Counted from the stretch's first letter, positions 51,316 to 61,724 are shown. The stretch is 64,000 nucleotides of DNA from Prevotellaceae bacterium UBA1720 (GCA_002317475.1 DCIS01000122.1:1-64000), one strand, 5' to 3'. Notes: generated from the letters alone by a model not told the origin. Made by a program: numbers and translations.

Positions 51316-51675
51316 TTATTTGCTTTCCTCAAACAACTGCTGCTCAAGTTCTTCCTTGGTGATTTCGAGCAACTCCACCTCATTCCTGAGTTGAGGGAGG
51401 AGTTCGTCGAAGAAGGCTTTGCGACGCTGATTCTTGATGCGACGAAGGGCTGTGGCGGCTACGAAATAGCCTACACCTCGCTTGTTCTGGATAATCTCGG
51501 AGAGCGTCATGCGCTCGTAGGCACGCACCACGGTGTTAGGATTGACCTCCAGTTGCACAGCCATCTCGCGAACAGACGGGATCATCTCTCCCGCCTTCAG
51601 TTCGCCTCGTATGATTTTCTCGCCTATATAGTCCACTATCTGCATGAACACAGGGCGCGGTTCGATAAATTTCAT
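51316..51675 (-). CDS. GntR-family regulator, YtrA type
   Basis: 119 residues. Winged helix-turn-helix: PVFMQIVDYIGEKIIRGELKAGEMIPSVREMAVQLEVNPNTVVRAYERM (about 8-55), then GVGYFVA. The short C-terminal helix (about 75-119, Glu-rich) is the YtrA-type dimerisation tail instead of a ligand domain. YtrA regulators usually repress ABC transporter operons in which they lie; here it is the last gene of ATPase-membrane protein-GntR. Confidence 0.92.
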   Translation of the reverse strand: MKFIEPRPVFMQIVDYIGEKIIRGELKAGEMIPSVREMAVQLEVNPNTVVRAYERMTLSEIIQNKRGVGYFVAATALRRIKNQRRKAFFDELLPQLRNEVELLEITKEELEQQLFEESK

Positions 51676-51690
51676 AAGCAGAGCTGTGAA

Positions 51691-52758
51691 TTAGATGTTC
51701 TTGATTTTATTGCGCAACCAGGCAGCAGCCATACCATTGAAGACCAGCAGAATAGCAGACTGAACCATCCAACCCTCCATCGACATCCAGCACCAGGGAC
51801 CTTCACCACGGAAGATGGCAATCGCATAGTCAAGGGGACGGGCAAACCATTGGAGATCAAGGTCGAAGAAATGCAGAATAAACAGCACACAGATGTAAAT
51901 CAGCACATACATCAAGGCGCGACCTTCCCAAGTGCTAAAGAAGCGCTTACCTGCCTTACGGATGAAAAATGCCGTAGCAACCACCATTATCCAGAGGGTA
52001 GTCTGGAGGAAGCTTACCATCTTCAAGCCAAAGGCCAGCAGAGGATAGGCGCTCCAGTCGGCAATCCACAAGGGATGATAGGTGAAGTGTATGTTGCTTG
52101 TTCCAAACATCGTGGTCGAGATGTAGGGCATAACACTCTCTATCATGTAGGGATTGGTGGATTCGTTAAAGCGATAGGGATTGGTGGGAACGCCCGTCTC
52201 ATACATACCCCAGAGATTATTACTATATAGAGCACCCTCTGGAGCGTAGGAAAAATTAGTCCCCAGCACGTCTGCGGTCAGTCCTGGCAAATGATCCACA
52301 AACATACCCTGAATGGCCAGCAGACCATAGTGCAGATCGCCCACGGCCAAGCCATAGAACAGACAGGAAATCAGTTTGATAGCATAGCATCCTGCCAACA
52401 GTACAAGAAGGTCAGCCCAGAGATTCATACACTTCTCGCCCGCAGTAGCAGGGAGCAGACGATAGGAGGATGAAGTTCTTTTATTAGTGAATTTCATATA
52501 GGCCATCATGCACATGAAACCCACTAAAATGATTAGATAGAAACTATTTACAGGGTGGTTGTATGTGCCATAGAGCGACGAGAGCTTATGGACCTTCAAA
52601 CCATGACCATTCTCAAATAGCCAATTGATATAACAAACATAACTGTTGCTGGTGAGAAACTGATGCAAGGCATACATCGCCCAAAGGAACCAGATAGGAC
52701 CGTGCAGAATATCGTGCTTTGTAAGCGCCATAACGCGCTGAAAACTATTATTTTTCAT
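51691..52758 (-). CDS. ABC transporter membrane protein (putative permease)
   Basis: 355 residues from ATG 52758 (MKNNSFQRVMALTKHDIL); the longer frame upstream overlaps the ATPase gene. Seven to eight hydrophobic segments (for example FYLIILVGFMCMMAYM, LLVLLAGCYAIKLISCL, YVLIYICVLFILHFF) fit an ABC-2-type permease. Its position 14 bases after the ATPase gene supports that. The substrate is unknown; YtrA-linked transporters often respond to cell-envelope stress. Confidence 0.75.
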   Translation of the reverse strand: MKNNSFQRVMALTKHDILHGPIWFLWAMYALHQFLTSNSYVCYINWLFENGHGLKVHKLSSLYGTYNHPVNSFYLIILVGFMCMMAYMKFTNKRTSSSYRLLPATAGEKCMNLWADLLVLLAGCYAIKLISCLFYGLAVGDLHYGLLAIQGMFVDHLPGLTADVLGTNFSYAPEGALYSNNLWGMYETGVPTNPYRFNESTNPYMIESVMPYISTTMFGTSNIHFTYHPLWIADWSAYPLLAFGLKMVSFLQTTLWIMVVATAFFIRKAGKRFFSTWEGRALMYVLIYICVLFILHFFDLDLQWFARPLDYAIAIFRGEGPWCWMSMEGWMVQSAILLVFNGMAAAWLRNKIKNI

Positions 52759-52772
52759 CGTATGTGGTTGTT

Positions 52773-53600
52773 TTAATTGTTTGCTAATAGACTTTTGAAC
52801 ATTTCGCTTTGCTCCATGCAAGCCACAAAGAGCATCTTGATATCCACGGGCATCTCCTCACCCAGCGCGTTTCGAACGATACCCACTCTGCCATTCACCG
52901 TCTCACGGCTGTAGAGAGGCTCATCACCATCCTCCAACTGACCAAAGCAGAGCTTCTCACCAATCTCAGCCATGGTGGCAGACAGCACTACCTGCTTGCT
53001 CTTCAGAATAACGAGTGCATCGAGCAGATCCTCCACATCGTCTACCAAATGGGTGGAGATAATGATGGTGCGATCCTCGTTGGCATGTGCGGCAACAAGT
53101 TGGCGAAAGACCATCTTCGAGGTGATATCCAGACCGTTGGTGGGTTCGTCCATCAACAGATAGCGCGTGTTGCAAGCCAGAGCCAGTGCAATCATCGCCT
53201 TACGGGCATTACCCTGTGAAAGCGAACTGATCTTTGCCTCGGCATCTACTCCCAGTTTCTCTGTAATCTCCTCAAAGTACGCCATATCAAACTTGGGATA
53301 CAACTGTGCAAAGTAGTTTGCAACCTTGCGTGCACTCTCCTTCTTGTAGGCACACTCATCGGTCATCAGATAGAGATCCTGCAGCAAAATCAGCGACTTC
53401 TCGTGCGAGGCCATGCCGTCAATCTCAGACGTTCCTTCTCCCTTGAGCAGACCAGCAATGATGCCCATCAGCGTCGTTTTGCCCACTCCATTCTCGCCCA
53501 GCAAACCATAGATGTGCCCTTCTGGCAACTGCAGACTAACGTCCTCCAATACCTTGCGTGAGGGTCTGTAACTGAATTGTAAATTAGTGATTGAAATCAT
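52773..53600 (-). CDS. ABC transporter ATP-binding protein
   Basis: 275 residues. Walker A GLLGENGVGKTTLMG (about 33-47), signature SSLSQGNARKAMIALAL (about 125-141; LSQGN instead of LSGGQ), Walker B YLLMDEPTNGLD (about 149-160) and the switch His in IISTHLVDDVEDL. The C-terminal 60 residues are a substrate-specific tail. First gene of the operon with the membrane protein and GntR regulator. Confidence 0.92.
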   Translation of the reverse strand: MISITNLQFSYRPSRKVLEDVSLQLPEGHIYGLLGENGVGKTTLMGIIAGLLKGEGTSEIDGMASHEKSLILLQDLYLMTDECAYKKESARKVANYFAQLYPKFDMAYFEEITEKLGVDAEAKISSLSQGNARKAMIALALACNTRYLLMDEPTNGLDITSKMVFRQLVAAHANEDRTIIISTHLVDDVEDLLDALVILKSKQVVLSATMAEIGEKLCFGQLEDGDEPLYSRETVNGRVGIVRNALGEEMPVDIKMLFVACMEQSEMFKSLLANN

Positions 53601-53677
53601 ATCCTTATGTGTTTAAACTTTCAACGGAAACATCCGCAATTACTACTATTTAACTGTACTATTTCAATAGAACAGTG

Positions 53678-53709
53678 CAAAGGTATGTCTTTTCATATTA
53701 TCCACCAAG
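53678..53709 (-). promoter_or_regulatory. Promoter of the ABC-GntR operon
   Basis: Minus-strand TACCTTTG (53678-53685) with CTTG (53706-53709) 20 bases upstream; about 78 bases before the start codon at 53600. Confidence 0.55.
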
Positions 53710-53841
53710 AAAACTAGCAGAAATTATTCCTCGTTAACATAATTTTAACACTCTCAAGCTTCATCTTCCCGCTTACACCTTATTATATTAAGGGCGCTGT
53801 CGAGCAAAAAGATATAGTTTTCATCATTTTTAGGTTACAAG

Positions 53842-53873
53842 TTTGGTTATCAGCACATTTATTCGTAATTTTA
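53842..53873 (+). promoter_or_regulatory. Promoter of the GH51 gene
   Basis: TTTG (53842-53845), 20-base spacer, TAATTTTA (53866-53873); ATG at 53904. The region between this and the divergent ABC promoter shows no further structure. Confidence 0.5.
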
Positions 53874-53903
53874 CACCACGAACGAACTAATACAACGAAT
53901 AAC

Positions 53904-56480
53904 ATGGCAAAACACGCTCTACGCAAGGCAATAATGCTGGCAGCACTGGTTTTCTGCTCATTAAGCAGCCAGGCGCAACCCAAGGAGGTAAGCATCGATA
54001 TTGATGCCAAACAACCCTCAGGACTCATTGACCCAATGATCTACGGTCAGTTGTTTGAACACATCTATTTCTCGGCCAACAATGGTGTGTGGCAGGAACT
54101 CATCCAGGAACGCTCCTTCGAACCAGAGCACTACCCCGGCATTCATCCCAGAGATGGTTATTTCGATGGTTGGTTTATGGATGACGAACAGGTGCTTCAC
54201 TCCCCTACTCGCTACGAACAACCCCTGAAAATCACCACCGTAGACACCGACGACTATGACATCACGATGGACGTAAACTGGCGTGCCTATCGTCTGGCCC
54301 GACGTGCCTGGAGTGGCGGTTTGCTGGACATACGTTTTGCCTTCAAGAACGGCGAAGCTGACCAACCCTACTTCTTCCGCATACACAATCCCTACTATGA
54401 GGTGCGCACACTGAACGTAGGTCAGACCGAGGCCATGCGTCAGAACGAGCAGATGAACGCAGCACGCCGTGCCATGCAGCAACAGAGCACCGATCCCGAT
54501 TTCTCCATCGCCCAGATGACAGAGAAGGAAGTGGCTGGCTTTGGTGGACGAATGCGTAAGATGAACACCCTTGAGGCATTGGTAAGCAAGGTGGCTAACG
54601 CACAGCAGATCAACGAGAAACAGGAGTGGCACAAGTTGCGCATACAGTGTCGTGGTGGTCAGACAAAGGTGTTCTGGGACGGCAAGCAGATACTCTCACA
54701 GAGCAAGATGGCACAGAAGGGAAAGAACGATATAACCTTCTGGGTGAACTATACCGAGGCGACCTACAAGAATATCAAGGTATGCTCAGCAGACGGCAAG
54801 ATGGTATACTTTGAAGGTACCCCAGAGGACGTGAAGATACCCCAGGTAGCTCCTCAATGGGAGAGTTTTGGCAATGCCAAGTTTGAACTGGTAAAGGGTG
54901 AAGATGAAGGCGATGTAGTCAACATGAACTATGCCCAGCAAATCAGTGCCACACAGAAGAGCGGACTGAGACAAGGTCCCCAGAACATCATCAAAGGAGA
55001 GAAATACATCGGCTATATCTACGCCAAGGGTGGTGGTCAACTGAGTGTGGAACTACAAGGTGGAGGCAAGGCTGTGGCTCGACAGACACTTGGCATACCT
55101 GGCAACAAATGGAAGAAATACGCCATCGAACTGACTTCTGCCAGTTATAGCGGCAAGGGCGAATTTGCCATCTGTGTGGAGAATGGAACAGTACTGGTGG
55201 ACGAGGTGAGCCTCACCACACAGACAGGTAAGAACCTTGGAGGTTTCCGTCCTGACATCTACGATGCCGTGAAGGATCTTCATCCTACTTGCTTGCGTTG
55301 GCCTGGAGGTGGCTATGCGGCACAGTATGACTGGAAATGGGGCGTAGGCCCTCAGGAGCAGCGCAGACGCTGGGATCACTGGATGTGGATGGACTACGAC
55401 CAGAACTGCTTCGGTACGGACGAGTTTATCCGCTTCTGCCGTGAGGTGAACAGTGAACCCGTCATCGTGGTCAGCGTAGGTTTTGAACGTCCCGAGGAGG
55501 AGTTTGACTCCTTGTTGCAGAATGCCGTGAACTGGCTACGCTATTGCAACGAACCCGCTACAGGTGAATGGGGTGCAAAGCGCGCAAAGAACGGTCATCC
55601 CGAACCTTACAACGTGAAATACTGGGAGATAGACAACGAGATGTGGGAGATGGGTATCGAACGCTATGAGCGTTGCGTACGTGAATATTCCACAGCTATG
55701 CGTGCCCTCTTCCCTGACATTAAGATCATTGCCTGTGGTGGTTTCCAGGAGGACGAGCAGTTCATCAAGCGCTCAGGCAACTACTTCGACTACATGAGTC
55801 TGCACCATTACGAACAGCAGGGTGGCTATGCCACTGGTCCCCAACGTCTGGGTCAGCAGTATGACCGTTATGCAAAATGGTTCAGCGAGGGTCCCAATCC
55901 CAACATCAAACTCTTCATCTCGGAATGGAACCTGAACAGCATTGACTGGCGTACGGGCCTCTTTGCCGGTGGTTTCCTGAATATGTGTGAGCAGAAGGAC
56001 GTCGTAGCTATGGGTGCAGCAGCACTCTTCATCCGTCGTACCGACTCACCCGACTGGAACAATGCCTTCATCAACTTCGACTACAAGGATCTCTTCGTAG
56101 CCCCTAATTATCAAGTTACCAACCTCTGGATGGACCACTTCTCAAAGTACCGCCTTGCCTACACGGGTAACACCGAGGAGATTAGCGTGACTACCACCAT
56201 GAGCGAGGATGCACGCGAAGTGATCGTCAAGGTGGTAAACCCCACAGACAAGCCTTATCGCCTCATCACAAAGGGCAACTGGAACAGTCTGACCTCTGCC
56301 GAATACGACTACTATGCTCCTGGTGACCTAATGAAGGCAAACAGCATGGAAAACAAGAACGCCGTAGCCCTGAAGCACCTCAAGCCCACCCTGCAGGACA
56401 ACCAAGCCACCCTGGACGTTGAACCCTACTCTGCCGGTGTGATGACACTGAAAATGAATCGCGTAGAGATAGTAAAATAG
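53904..56480 (+). CDS. Secreted alpha-L-arabinofuranosidase, GH51
   Basis: 858 residues; signal peptide ends near SSLSSQAQ. The family start IDPMIYGQLFEHIYFSANNG (about 42-61) is followed by a long insert with a carbohydrate-binding-like beta-sandwich (about 130-440), then the TIM barrel: HPTCLRWPGGGYAAQYDWKWGVGP, WEIDNEMWEMG with the acid/base Glu (about residue 575), and LFISEWNLNSIDWRTG with the nucleophile Glu (about 674). A beta-sandwich ends the protein. It removes arabinose from arabinan or arabinoxylan. It is alone, not in a PUL. A CCTAGG array and a terminator follow. Confidence 0.92.
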   Translation: MAKHALRKAIMLAALVFCSLSSQAQPKEVSIDIDAKQPSGLIDPMIYGQLFEHIYFSANNGVWQELIQERSFEPEHYPGIHPRDGYFDGWFMDDEQVLHSPTRYEQPLKITTVDTDDYDITMDVNWRAYRLARRAWSGGLLDIRFAFKNGEADQPYFFRIHNPYYEVRTLNVGQTEAMRQNEQMNAARRAMQQQSTDPDFSIAQMTEKEVAGFGGRMRKMNTLEALVSKVANAQQINEKQEWHKLRIQCRGGQTKVFWDGKQILSQSKMAQKGKNDITFWVNYTEATYKNIKVCSADGKMVYFEGTPEDVKIPQVAPQWESFGNAKFELVKGEDEGDVVNMNYAQQISATQKSGLRQGPQNIIKGEKYIGYIYAKGGGQLSVELQGGGKAVARQTLGIPGNKWKKYAIELTSASYSGKGEFAICVENGTVLVDEVSLTTQTGKNLGGFRPDIYDAVKDLHPTCLRWPGGGYAAQYDWKWGVGPQEQRRRWDHWMWMDYDQNCFGTDEFIRFCREVNSEPVIVVSVGFERPEEEFDSLLQNAVNWLRYCNEPATGEWGAKRAKNGHPEPYNVKYWEIDNEMWEMGIERYERCVREYSTAMRALFPDIKIIACGGFQEDEQFIKRSGNYFDYMSLHHYEQQGGYATGPQRLGQQYDRYAKWFSEGPNPNIKLFISEWNLNSIDWRTGLFAGGFLNMCEQKDVVAMGAAALFIRRTDSPDWNNAFINFDYKDLFVAPNYQVTNLWMDHFSKYRLAYTGNTEEISVTTTMSEDAREVIVKVVNPTDKPYRLITKGNWNSLTSAEYDYYAPGDLMKANSMENKNAVALKHLKPTLQDNQATLDVEPYSAGVMTLKMNRVEIVK

Positions 56481-56487
56481 GGAAAAG

Positions 56488-56604
56488 CCTAGGAATACCT
56501 AGGAAAGACCTAGGAAGGTCTAGGAAGGTCTAGGAATACCTAGGAACACCTAGAAAATCCTAGCAAATCCTAGTAAACCCTAGTAAACCCTAGAGAATCC
56601 TAGA
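56488..56604. repeat. 10-bp CCTAGG array (GH51 3' end)
   Basis: Twelve units at 56488, 56498, 56509, 56519, 56529, 56539, 56549, 56559, 56569, 56579, 56589 and 56599. The first seven are CCTAGG or TCTAGG; the later ones drift to CCTAGA, CCTAGC, CCTAGT. It starts 8 bases after the stop codon and ends 13 bases before the hairpin. Confidence 0.93.
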
Positions 56605-56616
56605 CACAAACAAAAA

Positions 56617-56648
56617 CAGCCCTTGCAAATGCAGGGGCTGCTCTTTTA
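56617..56648 (+). terminator. Terminator of the GH51 gene
   Basis: CAGCCCTTGCA / TGCAGGGGCTG hairpin (56617-56640) followed by CTCTTTTA. Confidence 0.8.
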
Positions 56649-56675
56649 TATATATACTATAATGTACGCGCGAGA

Positions 56676-57248
56676 TTACTGTGCTGTGGTAGTAGCAGTA
56701 CCCGAGAAGGTTGCCTGATACTTTCTGCCACCTACATAGAAGTCGATGTAGCTGAGGCTGAGAGTCTTCTCATTGACAGTACCCAGCAAGCAAGCCATAT
56801 CCATCTCTGCAGCAGTACCATTAACGGTGCAGGTACCACCAGTGTAGTAAGCCTCTTTGTCGATACCCACCTTACCAGTACCGGGGTTGTAGTTGGTGTT
56901 GAATGAGAAGTTGCTGATGGTGTTGTTGCCAACCTTGAATTCACCCAAGGTAACGGTTACAACAGAGTCTGCTGCTGAGCAGATAGCACCAGCGGTAATA
57001 GAAGCAGTAGCAGATGCCTTGTCGTCCTCGTAATAAACACCCTCGGCAGAATCATACTTGTAAGAATCTACGTTCAGTGTACCGGTGTAAGCATACTGTG
57101 TACCACCATTGTTGGTAAGCATATTACCGATAACCTCAGTCACGATAGGGAGCAGGGTATTCAGTATATCACTATCACAACTGGTTGTTGTCAGACCCAT
57201 GCCAGCAAGACCCAGCACTACACACACTTTCTTAAAATACTTTTTCAT
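56676..57248 (-). CDS. Small lipoprotein, probable calycin-like fold
   Basis: 190 residues with lipobox LTTTSC (Cys about 24). The mature part is Thr/Ala/Gly-rich and beta-structured (YAYTGTLNVDSYKYD, DSVVTVTLGEFKVGNNTISNFSFN, SLSYIDFYVGGRKYQATFSG), resembling Bacteroidales calycin-like lipoproteins (PF13944-type) in length and pattern. Function unknown. It has its own promoter and reads towards the GH51 terminator. Confidence 0.68.
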   Translation of the reverse strand: MKKYFKKVCVVLGLAGMGLTTTSCDSDILNTLLPIVTEVIGNMLTNNGGTQYAYTGTLNVDSYKYDSAEGVYYEDDKASATASITAGAICSAADSVVTVTLGEFKVGNNTISNFSFNTNYNPGTGKVGIDKEAYYTGGTCTVNGTAAEMDMACLLGTVNEKTLSLSYIDFYVGGRKYQATFSGTATTTAQ

Positions 57249-57283
57249 CTTTGTATATTATTTAGTTGTTGTTGTTTTCGCTG

Positions 57284-57315
57284 CAAAGTTAGTCATTTTC
57301 ACCTTTCCATGCAAA
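57284..57315 (-). promoter_or_regulatory. Promoter of the calycin-like lipoprotein gene
   Basis: Minus-strand TTTG (57312-57315), 20-base spacer, TAACTTTG (57284-57291). Confidence 0.65.
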
Positions 57316-57352
57316 AAGCATCTACGTTTTTTTACTTTTATTCAGCGTATAG

Positions 57353-57388
57353 CAATAAAAGAGGGCACGAAGTCGCCTTCGTACCCTC
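57353..57388 (-). terminator. Terminator of the mutA-mutB operon
   Basis: On the minus strand GAGGGTACGAAG / CTTCGTGCCCTC (57388-57361) followed by TTTTATT. It lies about 105 bases after the mutB stop, beyond a TTAG element. Confidence 0.85.
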
Positions 57389-57412
57389 ATGAATTATCGT
57401 CTTGATTTCTGC

Positions 57413-57446
57413 AACCTAACCTAACTAACTAACTAACTAACAAATT
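57413..57446 (-). repeat. Solo TTAG element (extended)
   Basis: Inverted-orientation copy with two additional CTAA units, between the mutB stop and its terminator. Confidence 0.88.
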
Positions 57447-57492
57447 GCAGTATTTTAGGGAAGAATTGCAGATGGTCAAATCGAGGAAATGC

Positions 57493-59661
57493 TTACTCCT
57501 TGTCGAGCAGGATGTTCATGATCTCGCAAGCAGCCTTTGCTACGCTGGTACCAGGACCGAAGATAGCAGCTACGCCAGCCTGATAGAGGAAGTCGTAGTC
57601 CTGAGCGGGAATTACACCACCAGCGATAACCATGATGTCCTCACGACCGAGCTTCTTCAACTCGTCGATAAGTTGAGGAATCAGAGTCTTATGACCAGCA
57701 GCCAGAGAAGAAGCACCAACTACGTTGACATCGTTCTCAACTGCCTGACGAGCAGCCTCAGCGGGAGTCTGGAACAAGGGACCCATATCCACGTCGAAAC
57801 CACAGTCTGCATAACCTGTTGCTACAACCTTGGCACCACGGTCGTGACCGTCCTGACCCATCTTAGCAACCATGATACGAGGACGACGGCCTTCAGCCTT
57901 TGCAAACTCCTCGGTCAACTGACAAGCCTTCTCGAAGTCGCTGTCATTCTTTGATTCACTGCTATACACGCCTGAAATAGTTCTGATTACTGCCTTGTAA
58001 CGACCTACGATAGCCTCGCAAGCGTCACTGATCTCACCCAAAGTAGCACGGTGACCAGCTGCGATTACAGCGAGGTCGAGCAGGTTGTTAGCGCTCTTCT
58101 TGCCCTCGTTGAACTCGCGTACACACTCGGTGATAGCCACCAAGTCCTTCTTCACCTGTGCCTCATCACGGTTAGCCTTGAGCTCCTTGAGAGCAGCCTC
58201 CTGCTGGAGACGTACAGCGGTGTTGTCGATCTCGAGGATATCGATGGGATCCTCGTGCTCGAGACGATACTTGTTGGTACCAACGATGGTCTGAACACCT
58301 GAGTCGATACGAGCCTGGGTACGAGCAGCTGCCTCCTCGATACGCATCTTGGGCAGACCTGTCTCGATAGCCTTAGCCATACCACCGAGCTTCTCGATCT
58401 CCTGGATGTGAGACCATGCCTTCTCGTAAAGCTCCTGAGTCAACTTCTCAACATAGTAAGAACCTGCCCATGGATCGATATGCTTGCAGACCTGAGTCTC
58501 GTTCTGGATGTAGATCTGGGTGTTTCGTGCGATACGAGCAGAGAAGTCAGTAGGAAGTGCAATAGCCTCGTCGAGTGCGTTGGTGTGGAGTGACTGGGTG
58601 TGACCCAGGACTGCAGCCATAGCCTCGATACAGGTACGACCTACATTGTTGAAGGGATCCTGCTCGGTCAGAGACCAACCTGAGGTCTGAGAGTGGGTAC
58701 GCAGAGCCATTGACTTGGGGTTCTTAGCACCGAAGCTCTTCACGATCTTTGCCCACAACAGACGACCAGCACGCATCTTGGCAATCTCCATGAAGTGGTT
58801 CATACCGATAGCCCAGAAGAATGACAGACGGGGTGCGAAAGCATCTACGTCGATACCTGCGTTGATACCTGCACGGAGGTAATCCATACCATCAGCCAAG
58901 GTGTAAGCCAACTCGATGTCAGCAGTAGCACCTGCCTCCTGCATGTGGTAACCAGAGATAGAGATGCTGTTGAACTTAGGCATCTTCTGGCTGGTGTACT
59001 CGAAGATATCAGCAATGATCTTCATTGAGAATGCAGGTGGATAGATATAGGTGTTACGTACCATGAACTCCTTCAAGATATCGTTCTGGATAGTACCAGC
59101 CATCTCCTCGAGCTTAGCGCCCTGCTCAAGACCTGCGTTGATGTAGAATGCCAATACGGGCAATACACCACCGTTCATGGTCATAGACACAGACATCTTG
59201 TTCAAGGGAATACCTGCGAAGAGCACCTTCATGTTCTCGAGTGAGCAAATAGACACACCGGCCTTACCTACATCACCAACTACACGCTGGTTGTCGGGGT
59301 CATAACCACGATGGGTAGGGAGGTCGAATGCAACTGACAGACCCTTCTGACCTGAAGCCAGGTTACGACGGTAGAATGCGTTAGACTCCTCAGCAGTAGA
59401 GAAACCAGCATACTGACGGATGGTCCATGGACGGAAGGGGTACATCATGCTATAGGGGCCACGAAGGAAGGGAGGGATACCAGCAGCAAAGTCAAGGTGC
59501 TCCATGCCTTCCAGGTCCTCTTTGGTATAAACGGGCTGAACATCAATCTGCTCGGGAGTTCTCCAGTTGGCAGTAATACCAGCCTCTTTTTGCCATGCCT
59601 GGCCATTCTTTGCCTCAATACCGGCAAAGATATCTATCTGATTAAATTGTTTACGTGCCAT
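57493..59661 (-). CDS. mutB: Methylmalonyl-CoA mutase, large (catalytic) subunit
   Basis: 722 residues, full length. N-terminal TIM barrel with the substrate segment [35 protein letters not shown] (about 64-98), and [13 protein letters not shown]. The C-terminal B12 domain (about 590-722) has the base-off motif DGHDRGAKV (Asp-x-His-x-x-Gly) and [11 protein letters not shown]. It interconverts succinyl-CoA and methylmalonyl-CoA, the key step of propionate formation or use. Two bases after mutA, both closed by a terminator; the chaperone MeaB is 40 kb away. Confidence 0.96.
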   Translation of the reverse strand: MARKQFNQIDIFAGIEAKNGQAWQKEAGITANWRTPEQIDVQPVYTKEDLEGMEHLDFAAGIPPFLRGPYSMMYPFRPWTIRQYAGFSTAEESNAFYRRNLASGQKGLSVAFDLPTHRGYDPDNQRVVGDVGKAGVSICSLENMKVLFAGIPLNKMSVSMTMNGGVLPVLAFYINAGLEQGAKLEEMAGTIQNDILKEFMVRNTYIYPPAFSMKIIADIFEYTSQKMPKFNSISISGYHMQEAGATADIELAYTLADGMDYLRAGINAGIDVDAFAPRLSFFWAIGMNHFMEIAKMRAGRLLWAKIVKSFGAKNPKSMALRTHSQTSGWSLTEQDPFNNVGRTCIEAMAAVLGHTQSLHTNALDEAIALPTDFSARIARNTQIYIQNETQVCKHIDPWAGSYYVEKLTQELYEKAWSHIQEIEKLGGMAKAIETGLPKMRIEEAAARTQARIDSGVQTIVGTNKYRLEHEDPIDILEIDNTAVRLQQEAALKELKANRDEAQVKKDLVAITECVREFNEGKKSANNLLDLAVIAAGHRATLGEISDACEAIVGRYKAVIRTISGVYSSESKNDSDFEKACQLTEEFAKAEGRRPRIMVAKMGQDGHDRGAKVVATGYADCGFDVDMGPLFQTPAEAARQAVENDVNVVGASSLAAGHKTLIPQLIDELKKLGREDIMVIAGGVIPAQDYDFLYQAGVAAIFGPGTSVAKAACEIMNILLDKE

Positions 59662-59663
59662 AA

Positions 59664-61508
59664 TTAGATTCCGAGTTTAGAATTATACTCCTGAAGAGTA
59701 CCAAGCTGATTAGACTTAACATTAATATAATTCTCGATACCAGCAGCCTTCAGATCCTCTGTACAAGCGGGAGCACCAGCAACAACGAACATTGCACGGC
59801 CATTCAGGTACTTGTAAGCGGGGATAGCGTACTCAGCATACTCGTCATCACTTGAACAGATGACAACGATGTCTGCACCTGCCTCCAGAGCCTTGTCAAC
59901 ACCCTCCTCAACAGTGGGGAAGCCGAGGTTGTCGATTACCTTGTAACCAGCAGCAGCCAGGAAGTTGCAAGAGAACTGAGCACGAGCCTGACGCATAGCC
60001 AGGTTACCAATGGTCAGCATGAAGGCAACGGGTACCTTAGCAGCCTTCTCGGTAGTGAGACGCAAGTTCTCGAAGTCGCTTGCCAGACGAGCGGGCTTCA
60101 GAGCAGCAATCTCGCCAGCCTCGCCACAGCAGCAGCAAGGAGCAACGGGCTGCTTGCCTTCGCTCTTCTCGGTGAAGTTGGGGAACTGGTTGGTACCCAA
60201 CAGGAACTCACGACGCTTGCCAGCATTAGCATGACGAGCAGCGTTGGTATCGTTTACTACGGTCTGGATGTTACCAGCGAGAGCCTCCTTCAGGAAGCCA
60301 CCCTTCTCCTCAACATCGAGGAAGAGCTTCCAAGCCTGCTCAGCGAGAGCCTTAGTCAGAGTCTCCAGGAAGTATGAACCACCAGCAGCATCAACGATGC
60401 GACCAAAATGGCACTCCTCCTTCAACAGCAACTGCTGGTTGCGAGCAATACGCTCTGCAAACTCTGTGGGAGCCTCATAGGGCTCGTCGAAGGGAGTAAC
60501 AACGATACTCTCAACGCCACCCAAAGCAGCAGACATAGCCTCAGTCTGGCTACGGAGCATATTTACATAGCTGTCGAATACGGTCTGGTTATAGGTAGTG
60601 GTGATGGCACAAACGTGCATCTTAGCACTCTCCTTGCAAGCGGTGTACTGGCTAACAATCTGTGCCCACAACATACGTGCAGCACGAACCTTAGCAATCT
60701 CCATGAAGTAAACACCGTTGATACCCAGGTTGAACTTGATGTTCTGAGCAGCCAACTCGGGAGCTACACCAGCCTCGGTCAATGCAGCCATGTACTCATT
60801 ACCCCAAGCCAAAGCGTAACCCAGGTCCTGATAGCTGTATGCACCAGCATTGGTCAAAGTGTAAGCGTTAACAGCAACTGCACGGAACTTGGGATACTCA
60901 GCAAGTACCTCAACCAACTCCTTAGCGGTAGCGATAAGTTCTGAACGATCCTTACCCTTGCTGATAATCTTCTCGATGGGGTCGAAATTGATGCTACCTG
61001 CAATAGCCTCCTTCTTGTAACCCTTCTCCTGGAAGTAAGCCACGAGGATCTTTGCCAACTCAAGGCTCTTGCACTGGCAAGTCTTGAAGTTCAGCTCCAC
61101 GCACTCAGCATAGATGCCCTCTAAAAGGGTTGCAATGTACTCTGCGCTAACCTTCTCAGCAGGAATAACGAAACCCAGACCGTCAACACCCTTGTTCAGG
61201 ATGTCCAAAGCCTTCTCGTTAGCTGCCTTGGGGCAATCGCACACGATGTCCTGACGGACATACCACTCGTTGTCAGCGGTCTTATTGCCGCGAACATAGG
61301 GGAACTCGCCTGGAAGGGCGTTAACGATAGCCAGATTCTCAACATCCTCCTTGCGGTAGAATGGTTCCATGCTGAAGCCTTCGTTGGTTCTCCAAACCAT
61401 TTTCTTCTGATAGTCTGCACCCTTGAGGTCTACCTCAATCTTGTCGCGCCATTCCTGGGCTGAGGGAGCAGTAAAGTCAGAAAAAAGTCTCTCTTTACTA
61501 TCTGCCAT
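59664..61508 (-). CDS. mutA: Methylmalonyl-CoA mutase, small subunit
   Basis: 614 residues. It follows the mutase fold but lacks the B12-binding Asp-x-His-x-x-Gly, as expected for the non-catalytic beta subunit; the C-terminal flavodoxin-like domain is retained ([39 protein letters not shown]). Pairs with MutB to form the heterodimer. A run of four cysteines (PCCCCGE, near residue 460) lies in the linker between the two domains and is unusual. Promoter at 61580-61610. Confidence 0.93.
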   Translation of the reverse strand: MADSKERLFSDFTAPSAQEWRDKIEVDLKGADYQKKMVWRTNEGFSMEPFYRKEDVENLAIVNALPGEFPYVRGNKTADNEWYVRQDIVCDCPKAANEKALDILNKGVDGLGFVIPAEKVSAEYIATLLEGIYAECVELNFKTCQCKSLELAKILVAYFQEKGYKKEAIAGSINFDPIEKIISKGKDRSELIATAKELVEVLAEYPKFRAVAVNAYTLTNAGAYSYQDLGYALAWGNEYMAALTEAGVAPELAAQNIKFNLGINGVYFMEIAKVRAARMLWAQIVSQYTACKESAKMHVCAITTTYNQTVFDSYVNMLRSQTEAMSAALGGVESIVVTPFDEPYEAPTEFAERIARNQQLLLKEECHFGRIVDAAGGSYFLETLTKALAEQAWKLFLDVEEKGGFLKEALAGNIQTVVNDTNAARHANAGKRREFLLGTNQFPNFTEKSEGKQPVAPCCCCGEAGEIAALKPARLASDFENLRLTTEKAAKVPVAFMLTIGNLAMRQARAQFSCNFLAAAGYKVIDNLGFPTVEEGVDKALEAGADIVVICSSDDEYAEYAIPAYKYLNGRAMFVVAGAPACTEDLKAAGIENYINVKSNQLGTLQEYNSKLGI

Positions 61509-61579
61509 AATTTAATAAAAATTATATAATGTGATTCTCTCTATCTTTTGGCTAGGGGGCTCATCGCCCAAAAAGCATG

Positions 61580-61610
61580 CAAAGTTACTCAATTTTCCTC
61601 TCACAGCAAA
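61580..61610 (-). promoter_or_regulatory. Promoter of mutA-mutB
   Basis: Minus-strand TTTG (61607-61610), 19-base spacer, TAACTTTG (61580-61587). The leader is about 65 bases; it contains a short GGGCTCATCGCCC inverted repeat (about 61556-61570, read on the plus strand). I see no B12 riboswitch. Confidence 0.65.
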
Positions 61611-61724
61611 ACTTTTTTCACAAAAAGGATGCGTCAAGAACCGCATTGACACCTTCTTTTTGCAAATTGAACAAGATAATTCAAAATTATCCCTTATACA
61701 CCCCTTGATTTCACATTTTTTCAC

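Noticed and set aside
61509..61579. B12 (cobalamin) riboswitch in the mutA leader
   Set aside because: The leader is only about 65 bases and has no B12-box-like sequence; too short for this class.
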